In this document: in pieces, positions 8,375 to 15,767 of the stretch
Layout: the number at the start of each line of letters is the position of its first letter
Position numbering within the stretch: the stretch's first letter is position 1
Source: Patescibacteria group bacterium
Lineage (GTDB): Bacteria; Patescibacteria; Microgenomatia; UBA12405
Length of the DNA: 64,000 bases
Assembly (NCBI GenBank): GCA_023380755.1
Contig: JAMCSD010000006.1
Span: 15,821-79,820, forward strand
Direction of reading: 5' to 3'
Notes under the pieces: model-generated
What the model was told of the DNA's origin: nothing
The model's input: the letters and a program-made list of their open reading frames with translations, nothing else
Database searches by the model: none
Program-made: the position numbers and the translations under genes

Positions 8375-8935
8375 ATGGAACCAACAGAATTACAAAAACT
8401 GGGCAAGAAAATCAACCAGCTCAGGGTAGATCATAATAAAAGTCTTACCGATATCGCTAAGGTTTTCCAAATAGATCGAACATACATTTCAAAAATAGAA
8501 AACGGACATGAACGTCCAACAAAACTATTTTTGAATCACCTCATTAGCCATTTCAACTTATCAAGTAGTGACGCCACCGAGTTGTTTACGCTCGCAGGTT
8601 ATAAAGATGGGACGGTGGCAACCCAGACAGAAAAAGGAAAATCGCCTATGACAAACGATTTCAAAATACCTTTTCCTCAAGAATCAAATAAGCAGATGCA
8701 AGTAAATATGCCAGTAGGACTTGCAGTATTGTATTCAGATTCGATAGTAATAAATTCGAACCAATGGGGAGTCGTATTTGATTTTGGCCAAAGTATGGGG
8801 CCTAACCCAGCACAGACCAATATCGTCTCCAGAATCGGTATGTCCCGTGAACATGCGAAAGCACTTCTAGAAGCTCTGAAGAAAAATATAGAAGCAACCA
8901 CGGTACCAGAACCGAAAGATAAGACTCTTAATTAG
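8375..8935 (+). CDS. XRE-family regulator with C-terminal DUF3467
   Basis: A 186-residue protein. Residues 6-65 form a HTH_XRE domain (KINQLRVDHNKSLTDIAKV, then DRTYISKIENGHERPT recognition helix). The C-terminal part (about 105-175) matches DUF3467: strands around VINSNQWGVVFDFGQ followed by VSRIGMSREHAKALLEALKKN. The fusion suggests a DNA-binding regulator with a small sensing or oligomerisation domain. I chose ATG 8375 because a -10 box ends 5 nt before it; an in-frame ATG at 8360 lies inside the promoter. It is a single-gene unit closed by a strong hairpin. Confidence 0.8.
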   Translation: MEPTELQKLGKKINQLRVDHNKSLTDIAKVFQIDRTYISKIENGHERPTKLFLNHLISHFNLSSSDATELFTLAGYKDGTVATQTEKGKSPMTNDFKIPFPQESNKQMQVNMPVGLAVLYSDSIVINSNQWGVVFDFGQSMGPNPAQTNIVSRIGMSREHAKALLEALKKNIEATTVPEPKDKTLN

Positions 8936-8940
8936 CAAAA

Positions 8941-8966
8941 GAGAGATAGTATAAATACTATCTCTC
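8941..8966. terminator. Perfect 11-bp hairpin
   Basis: GAGAGATAGTA (8941-8951), a 4-nt loop and TACTATCTCTC (8956-8966) pair perfectly. On the minus strand the hairpin is followed by CTTTT, and on the plus strand it directly follows the XRE-gene stop, so it probably ends transcripts from both sides. Confidence 0.6.
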
Positions 8967-9003
8967 CCTCAAAAAAAGTATATCATGAAAGATATTGAAA
9001 TGG

Positions 9004-9029
9004 AAATAGCGGGGTAACACCCGCTATTT
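9004..9029. terminator. Perfect 10-bp hairpin overlapping the GIY-YIG stop
   Basis: AAATAGCGGG (9004-9013) and CCCGCTATTT (9020-9029) pair perfectly around a 6-nt loop. The stop codon of the GIY-YIG gene lies inside the right arm. It is a likely terminator for the minus-strand gene. Confidence 0.5.
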
Positions 9030-9281
9030 TAATATATGCTTACTTAGAAAAGCTCTTCCCGATCCAGTCTTAAGATATTTTTCTAAATAAAAAGCCGTAT
9101 ATTCATTATCCACTGCGATAAATGTTTTTATTCTCCACGGTATTCCCGATTTTGTTGCAAATACATAACCTTTATTATGTTTTTCTAATCTCTCCTTAAG
9201 ATTTCGAGTACAACCGATATATAACTTTCCCGATTTATTCGTCAGAATATACACATAACAAAACACAATTAAGTATAACAA
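9024..9281 (-). CDS. Single-domain GIY-YIG nuclease-family protein
   Basis: An 85-residue stand-alone GIY-YIG domain: YVYILTNKSGKLYIGCTRN at 9-27 holds the two signature Tyr/Ile-Gly motifs and the following Arg, RLEKHNKG follows, and the conserved Glu lies in FYLEKYLKTGSGRAFL. Stand-alone members (UPF0213/YhbQ-like) are abundant in CPR genomes; their targets are unknown. The gene lies downstream of tmRNA on the same strand, and a second GIY-YIG gene occurs at 58048; both lie beside the same short motif (see findings). Confidence 0.85.
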   Translation of the reverse strand: MLYLIVFCYVYILTNKSGKLYIGCTRNLKERLEKHNKGYVFATKSGIPWRIKTFIAVDNEYTAFYLEKYLKTGSGRAFLSKHILK

Positions 9282-9358
9282 AGGATAGTTAGGCGAATCT
9301 CGCCTTCGCGATCTATTGGAGGACTTCGTCCTCCGTAGCTCGCTTCAGCGAGCGAAGG
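9282..9358. repeat. Palindromic segment between GIY-YIG gene and tmRNA
   Basis: Two perfect hairpins lie side by side: GGAGGAC/GTCCTCC around 9317-9334 and GCTCGCT/AGCGAGC around 9338-9354. Neither has a U tract on either strand. They follow the tmRNA 3' end on the minus strand and may act in its processing or termination, or be a small palindromic repeat; CCGTAGC and GCGAAGGA flank the second hairpin and recur at 58335-58354. Confidence 0.4.
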
Positions 9359-9778
9359 AGGAGATGCCCGGGAATGATCCGGGGTCCGAGAGTGCTTTTA
9401 AAAAACGTCTACAAGCTTAATTTACTTTATCCTACGCTTCCACTAACTAAAGTAAACGAAAAGTAGGGGAATGTCGATTGGTGAGGGCATTACCCCTCGC
9501 TTATTTTTTCATAAAATCGAGATTATGAAAACGGCATCCTGGTTTAGTTGGCACTAGCTAATTCTCGCCAGAATCGGAAACTAACTAATGGTCTTTACGC
9601 TAAAGCTAAAGAAGCTTCAGCTGGAGCCGCGACTCCACCGACATAAGCGGTGAAATCAGTGACTAGACGACTAAGTTTTGACTTAGCATTATTTTTTTAA
9701 TCCTGTTTAACGGCTCGTTGGATCAAAGCCGGCTTGCAGTTTTTTAAAGAACGACTTCCGTCAAGGCAATACATCTCC
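9359..9778 (-). ncRNA. ssrA: Transfer-messenger RNA (tmRNA)
   Basis: The 5' end GGAGATG (9778-9772) pairs perfectly with CATCTCC (9366-9360) to form the acceptor stem. It is followed by the family-typical TTGACGG segment. The T arm is CCCGG, ATCATTC, CCGGG just before the 3' acceptor strand. A tag frame lies at 9660-9595 after a TAGTC resume motif: it starts TDFTAYVGG, ends ASLALA and stops at TAA, 21 residues in all. The discriminator (9359) is followed by CCT, so CCA is not encoded. A TATAAT box lies at 9801-9796. It works with SmpB encoded at 7916 in rescue of stalled ribosomes. Confidence 0.9.
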
Positions 9779-9795
9779 GTATTTAAGAACTGATT

Positions 9796-9801
9796 ATTAT
9801 A
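9796..9801 (-). promoter_or_regulatory. -10 box of tmRNA
   Basis: TATAAT on the minus strand lies 17 nt upstream of the mature tmRNA 5' end, with a weak -35-like TAGACT 17 bp further up. This implies a short precursor leader removed by RNase P. The box overlaps the stop region of the upstream membrane-protein gene. Confidence 0.5.
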
Positions 9802-10849
9802 CCAAAAAATCCCGCCTAAGTCTAGTTATGCCCAATAATATCGCTATATTGATCGATAACCCCACTACTGCCGAGAATTGTTGGAAGTAGAAATTAAACA
9901 GGGCTACCAGGAAAATATTCACTAACAATCCACTTTGGAAAAACAGAAGCCCCCGCTTAATTTTTTTGTTCAACACCCAAAATATTCCCATTAAAAACAA
10001 CACTGAGGCCAATCCTTCCACTACCATCTTTCCCCCCACCATGTACGAGTCAAAGCGGGGGAATACCACTTCTTCCTCAAAAAAGGTGGCCAAACTATTG
10101 CCGTCGTGCCGCCACAACAGTAATTGGTAAGTCGAGGTGAAATTGGTCAGAATATTGGCCGCCGCGAGTACGAATAACAGGTATAACACCACCTTCTGTT
10201 TAAAAATTTTATAGTACGAAAACCACCGCAGCTTTCGGTATGCATAATGTAAAAAGCTCGGATGACTGGCTTCTTTTTGCACCGGCAGGGCGGTAATTAG
10301 CTTTCTTAGGTGGTCGCTGAAAAATTTAACCTCGCCGCTTGTCCGGCTGCTCACGATTTGCAGTCTTTTGATCAGTTTTTCTTTTTCCTTTAATTCCAAA
10401 TCATTTTCGGCCACATCCTCCAGCTGGCTCAAAGTTTGGTACAGCAGGGTTTTCGGATCCCGGGGATTGACCTTTTCCAAATACCGGTACAACAAAAAAA
10501 GCATAATAAAAAAGCCGTAAATTATGAGAATTGCCGGTTGGAAAAAGTAGTTATTGTCTTTAGTGACAAACTTTCCCACCTCATCAATGAACAATCCAGT
10601 TCCCAGCCCAAAAATAATGGCCCCCATCCGCCTCACCTTTTCCCCGTGATAAAGGAGCGGTAATAAGCCGCCCACAAACATTGCCGCCCCTCCCCATAGG
10701 GCATGAGCCAAATGCCATGGCCCACGGCCGAGTTGCGGGTCATTGGTAATTTCCAGAAGCATCCGGGTTACCAGCATGCTGCTGAGAGCCGATGTCATTA
10801 CCAACAGAATTTTTTCACTGGCGTCTTCGCGCTTGACCAAACTTAACAT
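9797..10849 (-). CDS. Multi-pass membrane protein of unknown function
   Basis: A 350-residue protein with about eight or nine hydrophobic helices: roughly 14-32, 45-70, 75-92, 103-122, then a soluble charged region (about 125-205), and further helices from about 215 to 345. The central region is rich in Glu/Lys and may be cytoplasmic. No family is recognised. The start lies 6 nt after a TAAAAT -10 box, and a -35-like GTGACA (10883-10878) falls in the start region of the divergent comF-like gene. Confidence 0.7.
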   Translation of the reverse strand: MLSLVKREDASEKILLVMTSALSSMLVTRMLLEITNDPQLGRGPWHLAHALWGGAAMFVGGLLPLLYHGEKVRRMGAIIFGLGTGLFIDEVGKFVTKDNNYFFQPAILIIYGFFIMLFLLYRYLEKVNPRDPKTLLYQTLSQLEDVAENDLELKEKEKLIKRLQIVSSRTSGEVKFFSDHLRKLITALPVQKEASHPSFLHYAYRKLRWFSYYKIFKQKVVLYLLFVLAAANILTNFTSTYQLLLWRHDGNSLATFFEEEVVFPRFDSYMVGGKMVVEGLASVLFLMGIFWVLNKKIKRGLLFFQSGLLVNIFLVALFNFYFQQFSAVVGLSINIAILLGITRLRRDFLV

Positions 10850-10884
10850 CTCCCCATTTTAGCATTAAACTTATTTGTGTCACT
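10841..10884. promoter_or_regulatory. Divergent, interlocked promoters
   Basis: Plus strand: TTAACA (10843-10848), 17 bp, TAAACT (10866-10871), 5 nt, GTG start at 10877. Minus strand: GTGACA (10883-10878), 16 bp, TAAAAT (10861-10856), 6 nt, ATG start at 10849. Each -35 box overlaps the start region of the opposite gene, so the two promoters cannot be occupied simultaneously. Confidence 0.5.
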
Positions 10885-11527
10885 TTTGTTGGATCTCCTT
10901 TTTCCTCGCCGCTGTTTTGGTTGCGGCCGCCTCGGTTTTTATCTCTGTCCTCGTTGCCAGCAATTTGTGAAAGTCAATTCCTTTGTCCCTTCACCGTCTC
11001 CTTCGGGGTTAGAAGGGCATTTGGCCCTTCTCTCTTACCGCGGTGCCGTTAAAAAGCTCATTATCGGCCTTAAATACCAGTTTGTCACCGACGCCGCCAC
11101 CGAAATTGCCGATCTTCTCTCTCGTTTAATCTCGGCCAACTTTCCCACACTTCTTCATTACTGGCAGGAAAATTCCTATGTTTTGGTTCCTATCCCCCTG
11201 CACCCACTCCGGCGCAATTGGCGTGGATTTAATCAATCTGAAATCATTGTTCCCTTGCTGGCTTCTCGTCTCCATCTTTCCTATCTTCCCGACCTGCTGC
11301 TTCGACCCAAAAATACTGCCTCTCAGGTTTCCCAATCCCAGCGTCACCTCCGTCATACTAATATCTCCCATGCCTTTACTGTCTCCCCCTCCTATCTTTC
11401 CCGTTTACCCTCTCGGTTAATTTTATTTGATGATGTTTATACTACCGGCGCCACCATGGAATCTGCCGCGGCCGCTATTCACCAAGTGGCTCCTATCCCT
11501 ATTGTTGCGTTGACTCTGGCTGGCTGA
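10877..11527 (+). CDS. comF: ComF-family phosphoribosyltransferase
   Basis: A 216-residue protein starting with GTG. An N-terminal zinc-finger-like region (CFGCGRLGFYLCPRC, with four Cys) is followed by a phosphoribosyltransferase fold whose PRPP-binding loop is LILFDDVYTTGATMES. Family members are linked to DNA uptake and repair of transforming DNA; CPR bacteria are thought to import DNA with a related set of proteins. Length and domain order are those of typical ComF. Its 3' end overlaps the convergent SPFH gene by 29 bp. Confidence 0.85.
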   Translation: MSLLLDLLFPRRCFGCGRLGFYLCPRCQQFVKVNSFVPSPSPSGLEGHLALLSYRGAVKKLIIGLKYQFVTDAATEIADLLSRLISANFPTLLHYWQENSYVLVPIPLHPLRRNWRGFNQSEIIVPLLASRLHLSYLPDLLLRPKNTASQVSQSQRHLRHTNISHAFTVSPSYLSRLPSRLILFDDVYTTGATMESAAAAIHQVAPIPIVALTLAG

Positions 11528-12182
11528 TTGTCCGGTGGGATCGTATTTCGTCAGCTGTCTTGGGCAGGTCCGCCTCCAAGCTTTCCGCTTTCAGGTTAGT
11601 GGCTTCAATTGGGTTCCCGTCGAGTGGCGTCAGTGAACTCAAATAAAAATCATCCACAAACAGGCCATGTGGTGATAAACTGTCGCGCAATTCCTGACGG
11701 ACTTCGTCTTCGATGGTACTTCGGTCGGTTGATAATGACTTAGCTAAAGTATGGTTGGTTAACACTTTTCTAATCCGGCTCCGGGTTACCGGCCGAACCA
11801 CTTTTGACACAAAGTTTTCCCCAATGTTCTGCCAAATTTCTGGTAATCTTTCTGTATCCAGCTTGATTAATACTGTCGCTTCCACGGCCACAAATTTATT
11901 GTCGGCAGTCACGGCGTTAATAATTTCGTCTCCCATAATTTCCTTATTGTCTTTCAGGGAAACATCCTTGGCAATGGTGTATTCAATTAATTGGGCGTTA
12001 AACAGCTTCACCCGGTGGATAATGGGAATTTTAATATGCATTCCCGGATACCACACATTTTGCAGTACCCCGCTAAAAATACTGTAAATGCAGCCCACAT
12101 GTCCCGGCGGAATGGTGACAATCAGTCCCCCCACAATTTCATCGACAAACAGGGAAACTAACAGATTATCAATTGATGCCAT
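11499..12182 (-). CDS. SPFH/Band 7 (prohibitin-like) protein
   Basis: A 227-residue protein with an N-terminal hydrophobic segment (about 14-26) and an SPFH domain: VTIPPGHVGCIYSIFSG, YPGMHIKIPI, then ALFVEATVLIKLD-like strands (here KFVAVEATVLIKLDTERL) and the conserved VRPVTRSRIRKVLTN helix. The last 40 residues are polar and probably disordered. SPFH proteins form membrane-associated rings that organise proteases or lipids. TATAAT ends 5 nt before the ATG, so the transcript is probably leaderless. Confidence 0.8.
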   Translation of the reverse strand: MASIDNLLVSLFVDEIVGGLIVTIPPGHVGCIYSIFSGVLQNVWYPGMHIKIPIIHRVKLFNAQLIEYTIAKDVSLKDNKEIMGDEIINAVTADNKFVAVEATVLIKLDTERLPEIWQNIGENFVSKVVRPVTRSRIRKVLTNHTLAKSLSTDRSTIEDEVRQELRDSLSPHGLFVDDFYLSSLTPLDGNPIEATNLKAESLEADLPKTADEIRSHRTISQPESTQQ

Positions 12183-12204
12183 GCTTGATTATATAACAAG
12201 TAAT

Positions 12205-12858
12205 TTATGAATTTCTAAATCCTCCGGCTAATTCTAAAAGTGGCTTCTTCGGATCCTCTGATTCTACCACCGCCGATGCCACTAAGATACCTTTGGCCCC
12301 CTGGGCTATGGCCACTTCCACGTCACGTCTCGACTTTACTCCCGCTCCAGCCAATAGGGGAGTCTGACCGCAGATTTTAGCCATTGTTCGAATCATTTCG
12401 CTCTTTTCTGTCGCCACTGATCTGTCTTGGCTGGCGATTAATTCCGGTGGCTCGTAAGCCATTAATTTTACTTTCCTTTTTGCCCAAAATTCCGCTTGAG
12501 CCTTTGATCGGACGCACACCACTGATTGGCACCCTTCAGGCAGAATTTTCAGTAATTTTAGGATACTGCCCTTTGGCAGTTTATCTTCTGAATGGTTTAT
12601 CAGTATTCCCTTTGCCCCCGCTGCTTGCAACTGGAGAGGTGAGATTTTCCCGGTCCATCTTCCCGCCTCGTGTGGGTCGGCGTGCTGGGCCCACACCTCC
12701 ATTCCCAACTCCTTGGTAATTCGGTAAACGTCGGTAGCCGAGACTACAGGGATTACCGGTATCTTAGTTTCCGCCATTACCTCTTGGCAGATCTTGGCTA
12801 ACTTAATTGCCCCTTCACCGAAAGTTTTCTTATAGATCTTAAAATTAACCAAAATCAT
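12205..12858 (-). CDS. tpiA: Triosephosphate isomerase, archaeal-type
   Basis: A 217-residue TIM-barrel enzyme interconverting glyceraldehyde-3-phosphate and dihydroxyacetone phosphate. Substrate-binding Asn5 and Lys7 (VNFKIY), catalytic His89 (INHSED) and Glu136 (AYEPPELI) are visible, and AGAGVKSRRDV and GILVASAVV form the phosphate-binding loops. The short length and the YEPPELI motif are those of archaeal-type TIM rather than the about 250-residue bacterial form. It starts 2 nt after the stop of the solute-binding-protein gene and is likely co-transcribed with it. Confidence 0.88.
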   Translation of the reverse strand: MILVNFKIYKKTFGEGAIKLAKICQEVMAETKIPVIPVVSATDVYRITKELGMEVWAQHADPHEAGRWTGKISPLQLQAAGAKGILINHSEDKLPKGSILKLLKILPEGCQSVVCVRSKAQAEFWAKRKVKLMAYEPPELIASQDRSVATEKSEMIRTMAKICGQTPLLAGAGVKSRRDVEVAIAQGAKGILVASAVVESEDPKKPLLELAGGFRNS

Positions 12859-12860
12859 GG

Positions 12861-14399
12861 CTACATCCGTGTTAACCGGTATTTTGCCACTACCTGGGAA
12901 ATGCCCGCTTGCAAGGCTGGCATCACCTCATCGGGAGTGCTGTTCTTTTGCACGATTCCGTTAATGGCATCGGTAAAATATTTTGTCATTTCATCATTTA
13001 CCCCATCGTCAAAGGTCCGCGAGGCTAAATACCAGTTGCTGGCCGTATCCGCCATATCGGTAAACGCTTTTACCTTTACGTTGGAGGCCAATTCCGCCGC
13101 CATACTTTTTCGGGGGTAAATTTCCCCAAAGCTTCGGACAGCACTGGCCGATTGGTAAAACTTTTCCAAATTCTCTTTAGCAGCCAAAAACGTTAAAAAC
13201 TTCCACGCCTCTTTTTGGTTTTTACTTTTCGCATTTACTCCCTCGATCCAGTAACTTGACCAATTAATTTGAGTCAGATTTCCCTGAATTTCGCCACTTT
13301 CAATTTTTGCCGGGTCGACTCCATCCAGTGTTGGCAGCTGGGGAATTGGGGCGACCGCATAATTCAAACTCGGGTTCATAGCATCAATATCGAATATTCT
13401 CCATGATGGGGCAAAATAAAATGCCAATTTGCCGTTGGCAAAAGCTTGGGTCGACGGCGGCAAACTTTCGTCCCACACCTGGTCAGTCGTTCTAAACAGG
13501 GTGTAAAAGGTCAGCACCCCTTTCAGTTTTTGGGTATTGGCATCATCTCCCTTAAACACGTCCACCCCATTTTGCTTCATCATTGCACCAATAATATCGC
13601 TCCAATGATCCACATTATCTGTCACCCCCATGGCCACTCCGGCCACATTGATTTTTCCTGATGGGTCTTTGACGGTTAGTTTTTTTGCCGCATCTCGCAG
13701 TCCCCACCAGGTTTTTGGTGGTTGGATTCCCGCCGAGTCCAAAATCGATTTATTGTAAAATAGCGCCAAACCATCATACATCAATGGAATCCCCCAGTAC
13801 TTTCCGTTCTCCTTAATATCGCTTTTATAAGTATTGTAGAAATCACCGTCCAGTTGAACTGTGGTGGCAATATCGCTGGGCACCGGTGCCAAATAGTCTT
13901 TCATCATTGGCAGCCAGGTGGCATGGATCCGAAAGATGTCGGGAACTTCTTCCGCCGTGTCTGCTTTGCTCAATCTTCCTTGTAATCTGGTCCGGTAATC
14001 AGTTTTAGAATTTTTTCGGTAAACAATTTTTACTCCGGGATTTTTTGATTCGTATTCATTAATAATTCCCTCCAGTGTGCTGTTGTCTTCCCATAATCCC
14101 CAGTAGGTGAGTGTTGTTTCAGTTTGGTTTGTTACCCCCCTAAGATTTGGTAATAAAAATTTACTGACTACCACCCCAATTAAAATCAGCACCCCCACTA
14201 TTCCTAATATTGGCAAAAACTTCTTTAAATTAACTTCCTTGGGCGGCGGTAGGCTGTGTGGTGGTTCTGCCGGTAATGGTGGTACTGTTTCTGAAGTCGG
14301 GGGGGCTACATTACTCGTATCCTCTGAGCCATCTAATGTCGGCACTTTTCTGGGCGGTAACGGCGATTTTATGTCAAAGTCACTCACACTTACTATCAT
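12861..14399 (-). CDS. Membrane-anchored family 1 extracellular solute-binding protein
   Basis: A 512-residue protein. Residues 1-58 are Pro-rich and cytoplasmic, a single membrane helix follows (about 60-83), and the rest is a type 1 (sugar) ABC solute-binding fold: TLTYWGLWED, IINEYESKNPGVKIVY, FYNKSILDSAGIQPPKTW and AWKFLTFLAAKENLEKFY. It would capture a sugar-like solute outside the cell, but no permease gene is near. A TATGAT box overlaps the ATG at 14399, so the true start may be the in-frame GTG at 14387, 7 nt beyond that box. Confidence 0.82.
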   Translation of the reverse strand: MIVSVSDFDIKSPLPPRKVPTLDGSEDTSNVAPPTSETVPPLPAEPPHSLPPPKEVNLKKFLPILGIVGVLILIGVVVSKFLLPNLRGVTNQTETTLTYWGLWEDNSTLEGIINEYESKNPGVKIVYRKNSKTDYRTRLQGRLSKADTAEEVPDIFRIHATWLPMMKDYLAPVPSDIATTVQLDGDFYNTYKSDIKENGKYWGIPLMYDGLALFYNKSILDSAGIQPPKTWWGLRDAAKKLTVKDPSGKINVAGVAMGVTDNVDHWSDIIGAMMKQNGVDVFKGDDANTQKLKGVLTFYTLFRTTDQVWDESLPPSTQAFANGKLAFYFAPSWRIFDIDAMNPSLNYAVAPIPQLPTLDGVDPAKIESGEIQGNLTQINWSSYWIEGVNAKSKNQKEAWKFLTFLAAKENLEKFYQSASAVRSFGEIYPRKSMAAELASNVKVKAFTDMADTASNWYLASRTFDDGVNDEMTKYFTDAINGIVQKNSTPDEVMPALQAGISQVVAKYRLTRM

Positions 14400-14434
14400 A
14401 CCAAAAGCAAATTTGGTAAACTACGACTATTATT

Positions 14435-15334
14435 ATGAATACCAAAGGTGTCCTTTTTGCCGTCTTTATGGTGATTATTAGCCTAAGTGCTTATCTGGTG
14501 CTCCGCCGCATACCGGCCAAAAACTTAACCTCCACTACTCTGACTCCTGTCCCCACTGCTCAACTTACCCCCCTCCCCACCGATATCCCCGCCACTCCTA
14601 CCCTTCTTCCTTCGGTTACTCCCACTCCTACCCCCCGTCCGATCTCTTTTGCCGATCTTAACCAGACTTATGGCCCTTGCGTCCAGTTGCCGGTATTGAT
14701 GTATCACCACATCCAGCCCGAAGCTGTCGCCAAAGCCAACGGTCAAGCCGCATTAACTGTCGATACTCAGCATTTTCAGAGTCAGCTGGAATATCTCAAG
14801 ACTCATAATTATCATCCCATTTCGCCTCAAGACCTAAATAACTTCTTCGCCAACCGCGTCCCTCTTCCTGTGAAGCCGGTCATGCTTACCTTTGATGACG
14901 GCTATGCTGACTTTGGCACTGATGCTGCTCCGTTACTCCAACAATATGGCTTTAAAGGCACTCTTTTTGTGCCCACCGGTCTCATGGATAATCCTGGTTA
15001 TCTTTCTTGGGAAACAATTAAAAATATCGCCAGCTCTGGCTTGATTACCTTTGCCAATCACACCTGGTCGCACCACAGTCTCAAAGATTCCCTCCCGGTT
15101 ATCCAAAAAGAAGTTTCTTTGGCCCAAACTCAGCTGCAGGACCATGGGTTTACCGAGCGCGTTTTTGCTTATCCTTACGGTACCATCGGCCAAACTGTCA
15201 TAAATTATCTTTCTTCCAACAATTACGAAATGGCCTTTACTACCCGTCACGGTAGCATTGAGTGTCAAGGTCAGCGCTTTGAACTGCCTCGCATTCGGAT
15301 TGGTAATGCGTCTCTTAGCTCCTATGGTCTATAA
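14435..15334 (+). CDS. Membrane-anchored polysaccharide deacetylase
   Basis: A 299-residue protein: N-terminal anchor helix (about 5-23), a Pro/Thr-rich linker (about 30-70) and a NodB-type deacetylase domain (about 80-290). Metal and catalytic motifs are visible: LMYHHIQ, TFDDGYADF (catalytic/metal Asp pair) and ANHTWSHHSL (His-x3-His-type zinc ligands), then FAYPYG. Family members remove acetyl groups from peptidoglycan or surface glycans. It is followed at 12 nt by the RNase H gene. Confidence 0.85.
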   Translation: MNTKGVLFAVFMVIISLSAYLVLRRIPAKNLTSTTLTPVPTAQLTPLPTDIPATPTLLPSVTPTPTPRPISFADLNQTYGPCVQLPVLMYHHIQPEAVAKANGQAALTVDTQHFQSQLEYLKTHNYHPISPQDLNNFFANRVPLPVKPVMLTFDDGYADFGTDAAPLLQQYGFKGTLFVPTGLMDNPGYLSWETIKNIASSGLITFANHTWSHHSLKDSLPVIQKEVSLAQTQLQDHGFTERVFAYPYGTIGQTVINYLSSNNYEMAFTTRHGSIECQGQRFELPRIRIGNASLSSYGL

Positions 15335-15346
15335 TCGGGTGTACTT

Positions 15347-15763
15347 ATGAAGCTTTCAGTTCACACCGATGGTGGTTCTCGCGGTAACCCCGGGCATTCC
15401 GGTTTCGGAGTGGTTATTTTGGCCGACCACCAAAAAGTCCTTGAATCCAGTGTCTATTTAGGGGTCAAAACTAACAACGAGGCCGAATATGCCGGCTTAC
15501 TCCATGCTTTAACCTGGCTTCGGGATCATCATCACCAATACTCTCCCACGGAAATTCATTTATATCTTGATTCGGAACTGGTCGTTAATCAGCTTAATGG
15601 TCAGTATCGGGTCAAAGCCGCCCATCTTAAGCCGCTCTATCAACAGAGCCTTGACCTCTTGTCCTCCCTTTCTTGTCCGGTGACCATTACTCATGTTGGC
15701 CGCGCCGGCAACAGTGAGGCCGACCTCTTGGCCAACCAGGCCATGGACCGACGGTATAATTAA
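15347..15763 (+). CDS. rnhA: Ribonuclease HI
   Basis: A 138-residue RNase H-fold enzyme that cuts RNA in RNA-DNA hybrids. The catalytic set is present: Asp8 (VHTDGGSRGNPG), Glu45 (NNEAEYAGL), Asp75 (LYLDSELVV) and Asp126 (NSEADLLAN), with His116 in the active-site loop. It lacks an N-terminal hybrid-binding domain. It is followed after 4 nt by the VanW gene and probably shares its transcript. Confidence 0.88.
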   Translation: MKLSVHTDGGSRGNPGHSGFGVVILADHQKVLESSVYLGVKTNNEAEYAGLLHALTWLRDHHHQYSPTEIHLYLDSELVVNQLNGQYRVKAAHLKPLYQQSLDLLSSLSCPVTITHVGRAGNSEADLLANQAMDRRYN

Positions 15764-15767
15764 GTCA

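Noticed and set aside
9282..9358. CRISPR-like repeats from the tandem palindromes
   Set aside because: Only two dissimilar hairpins, no regular spacing or spacers; no CRISPR array seen anywhere in the window.
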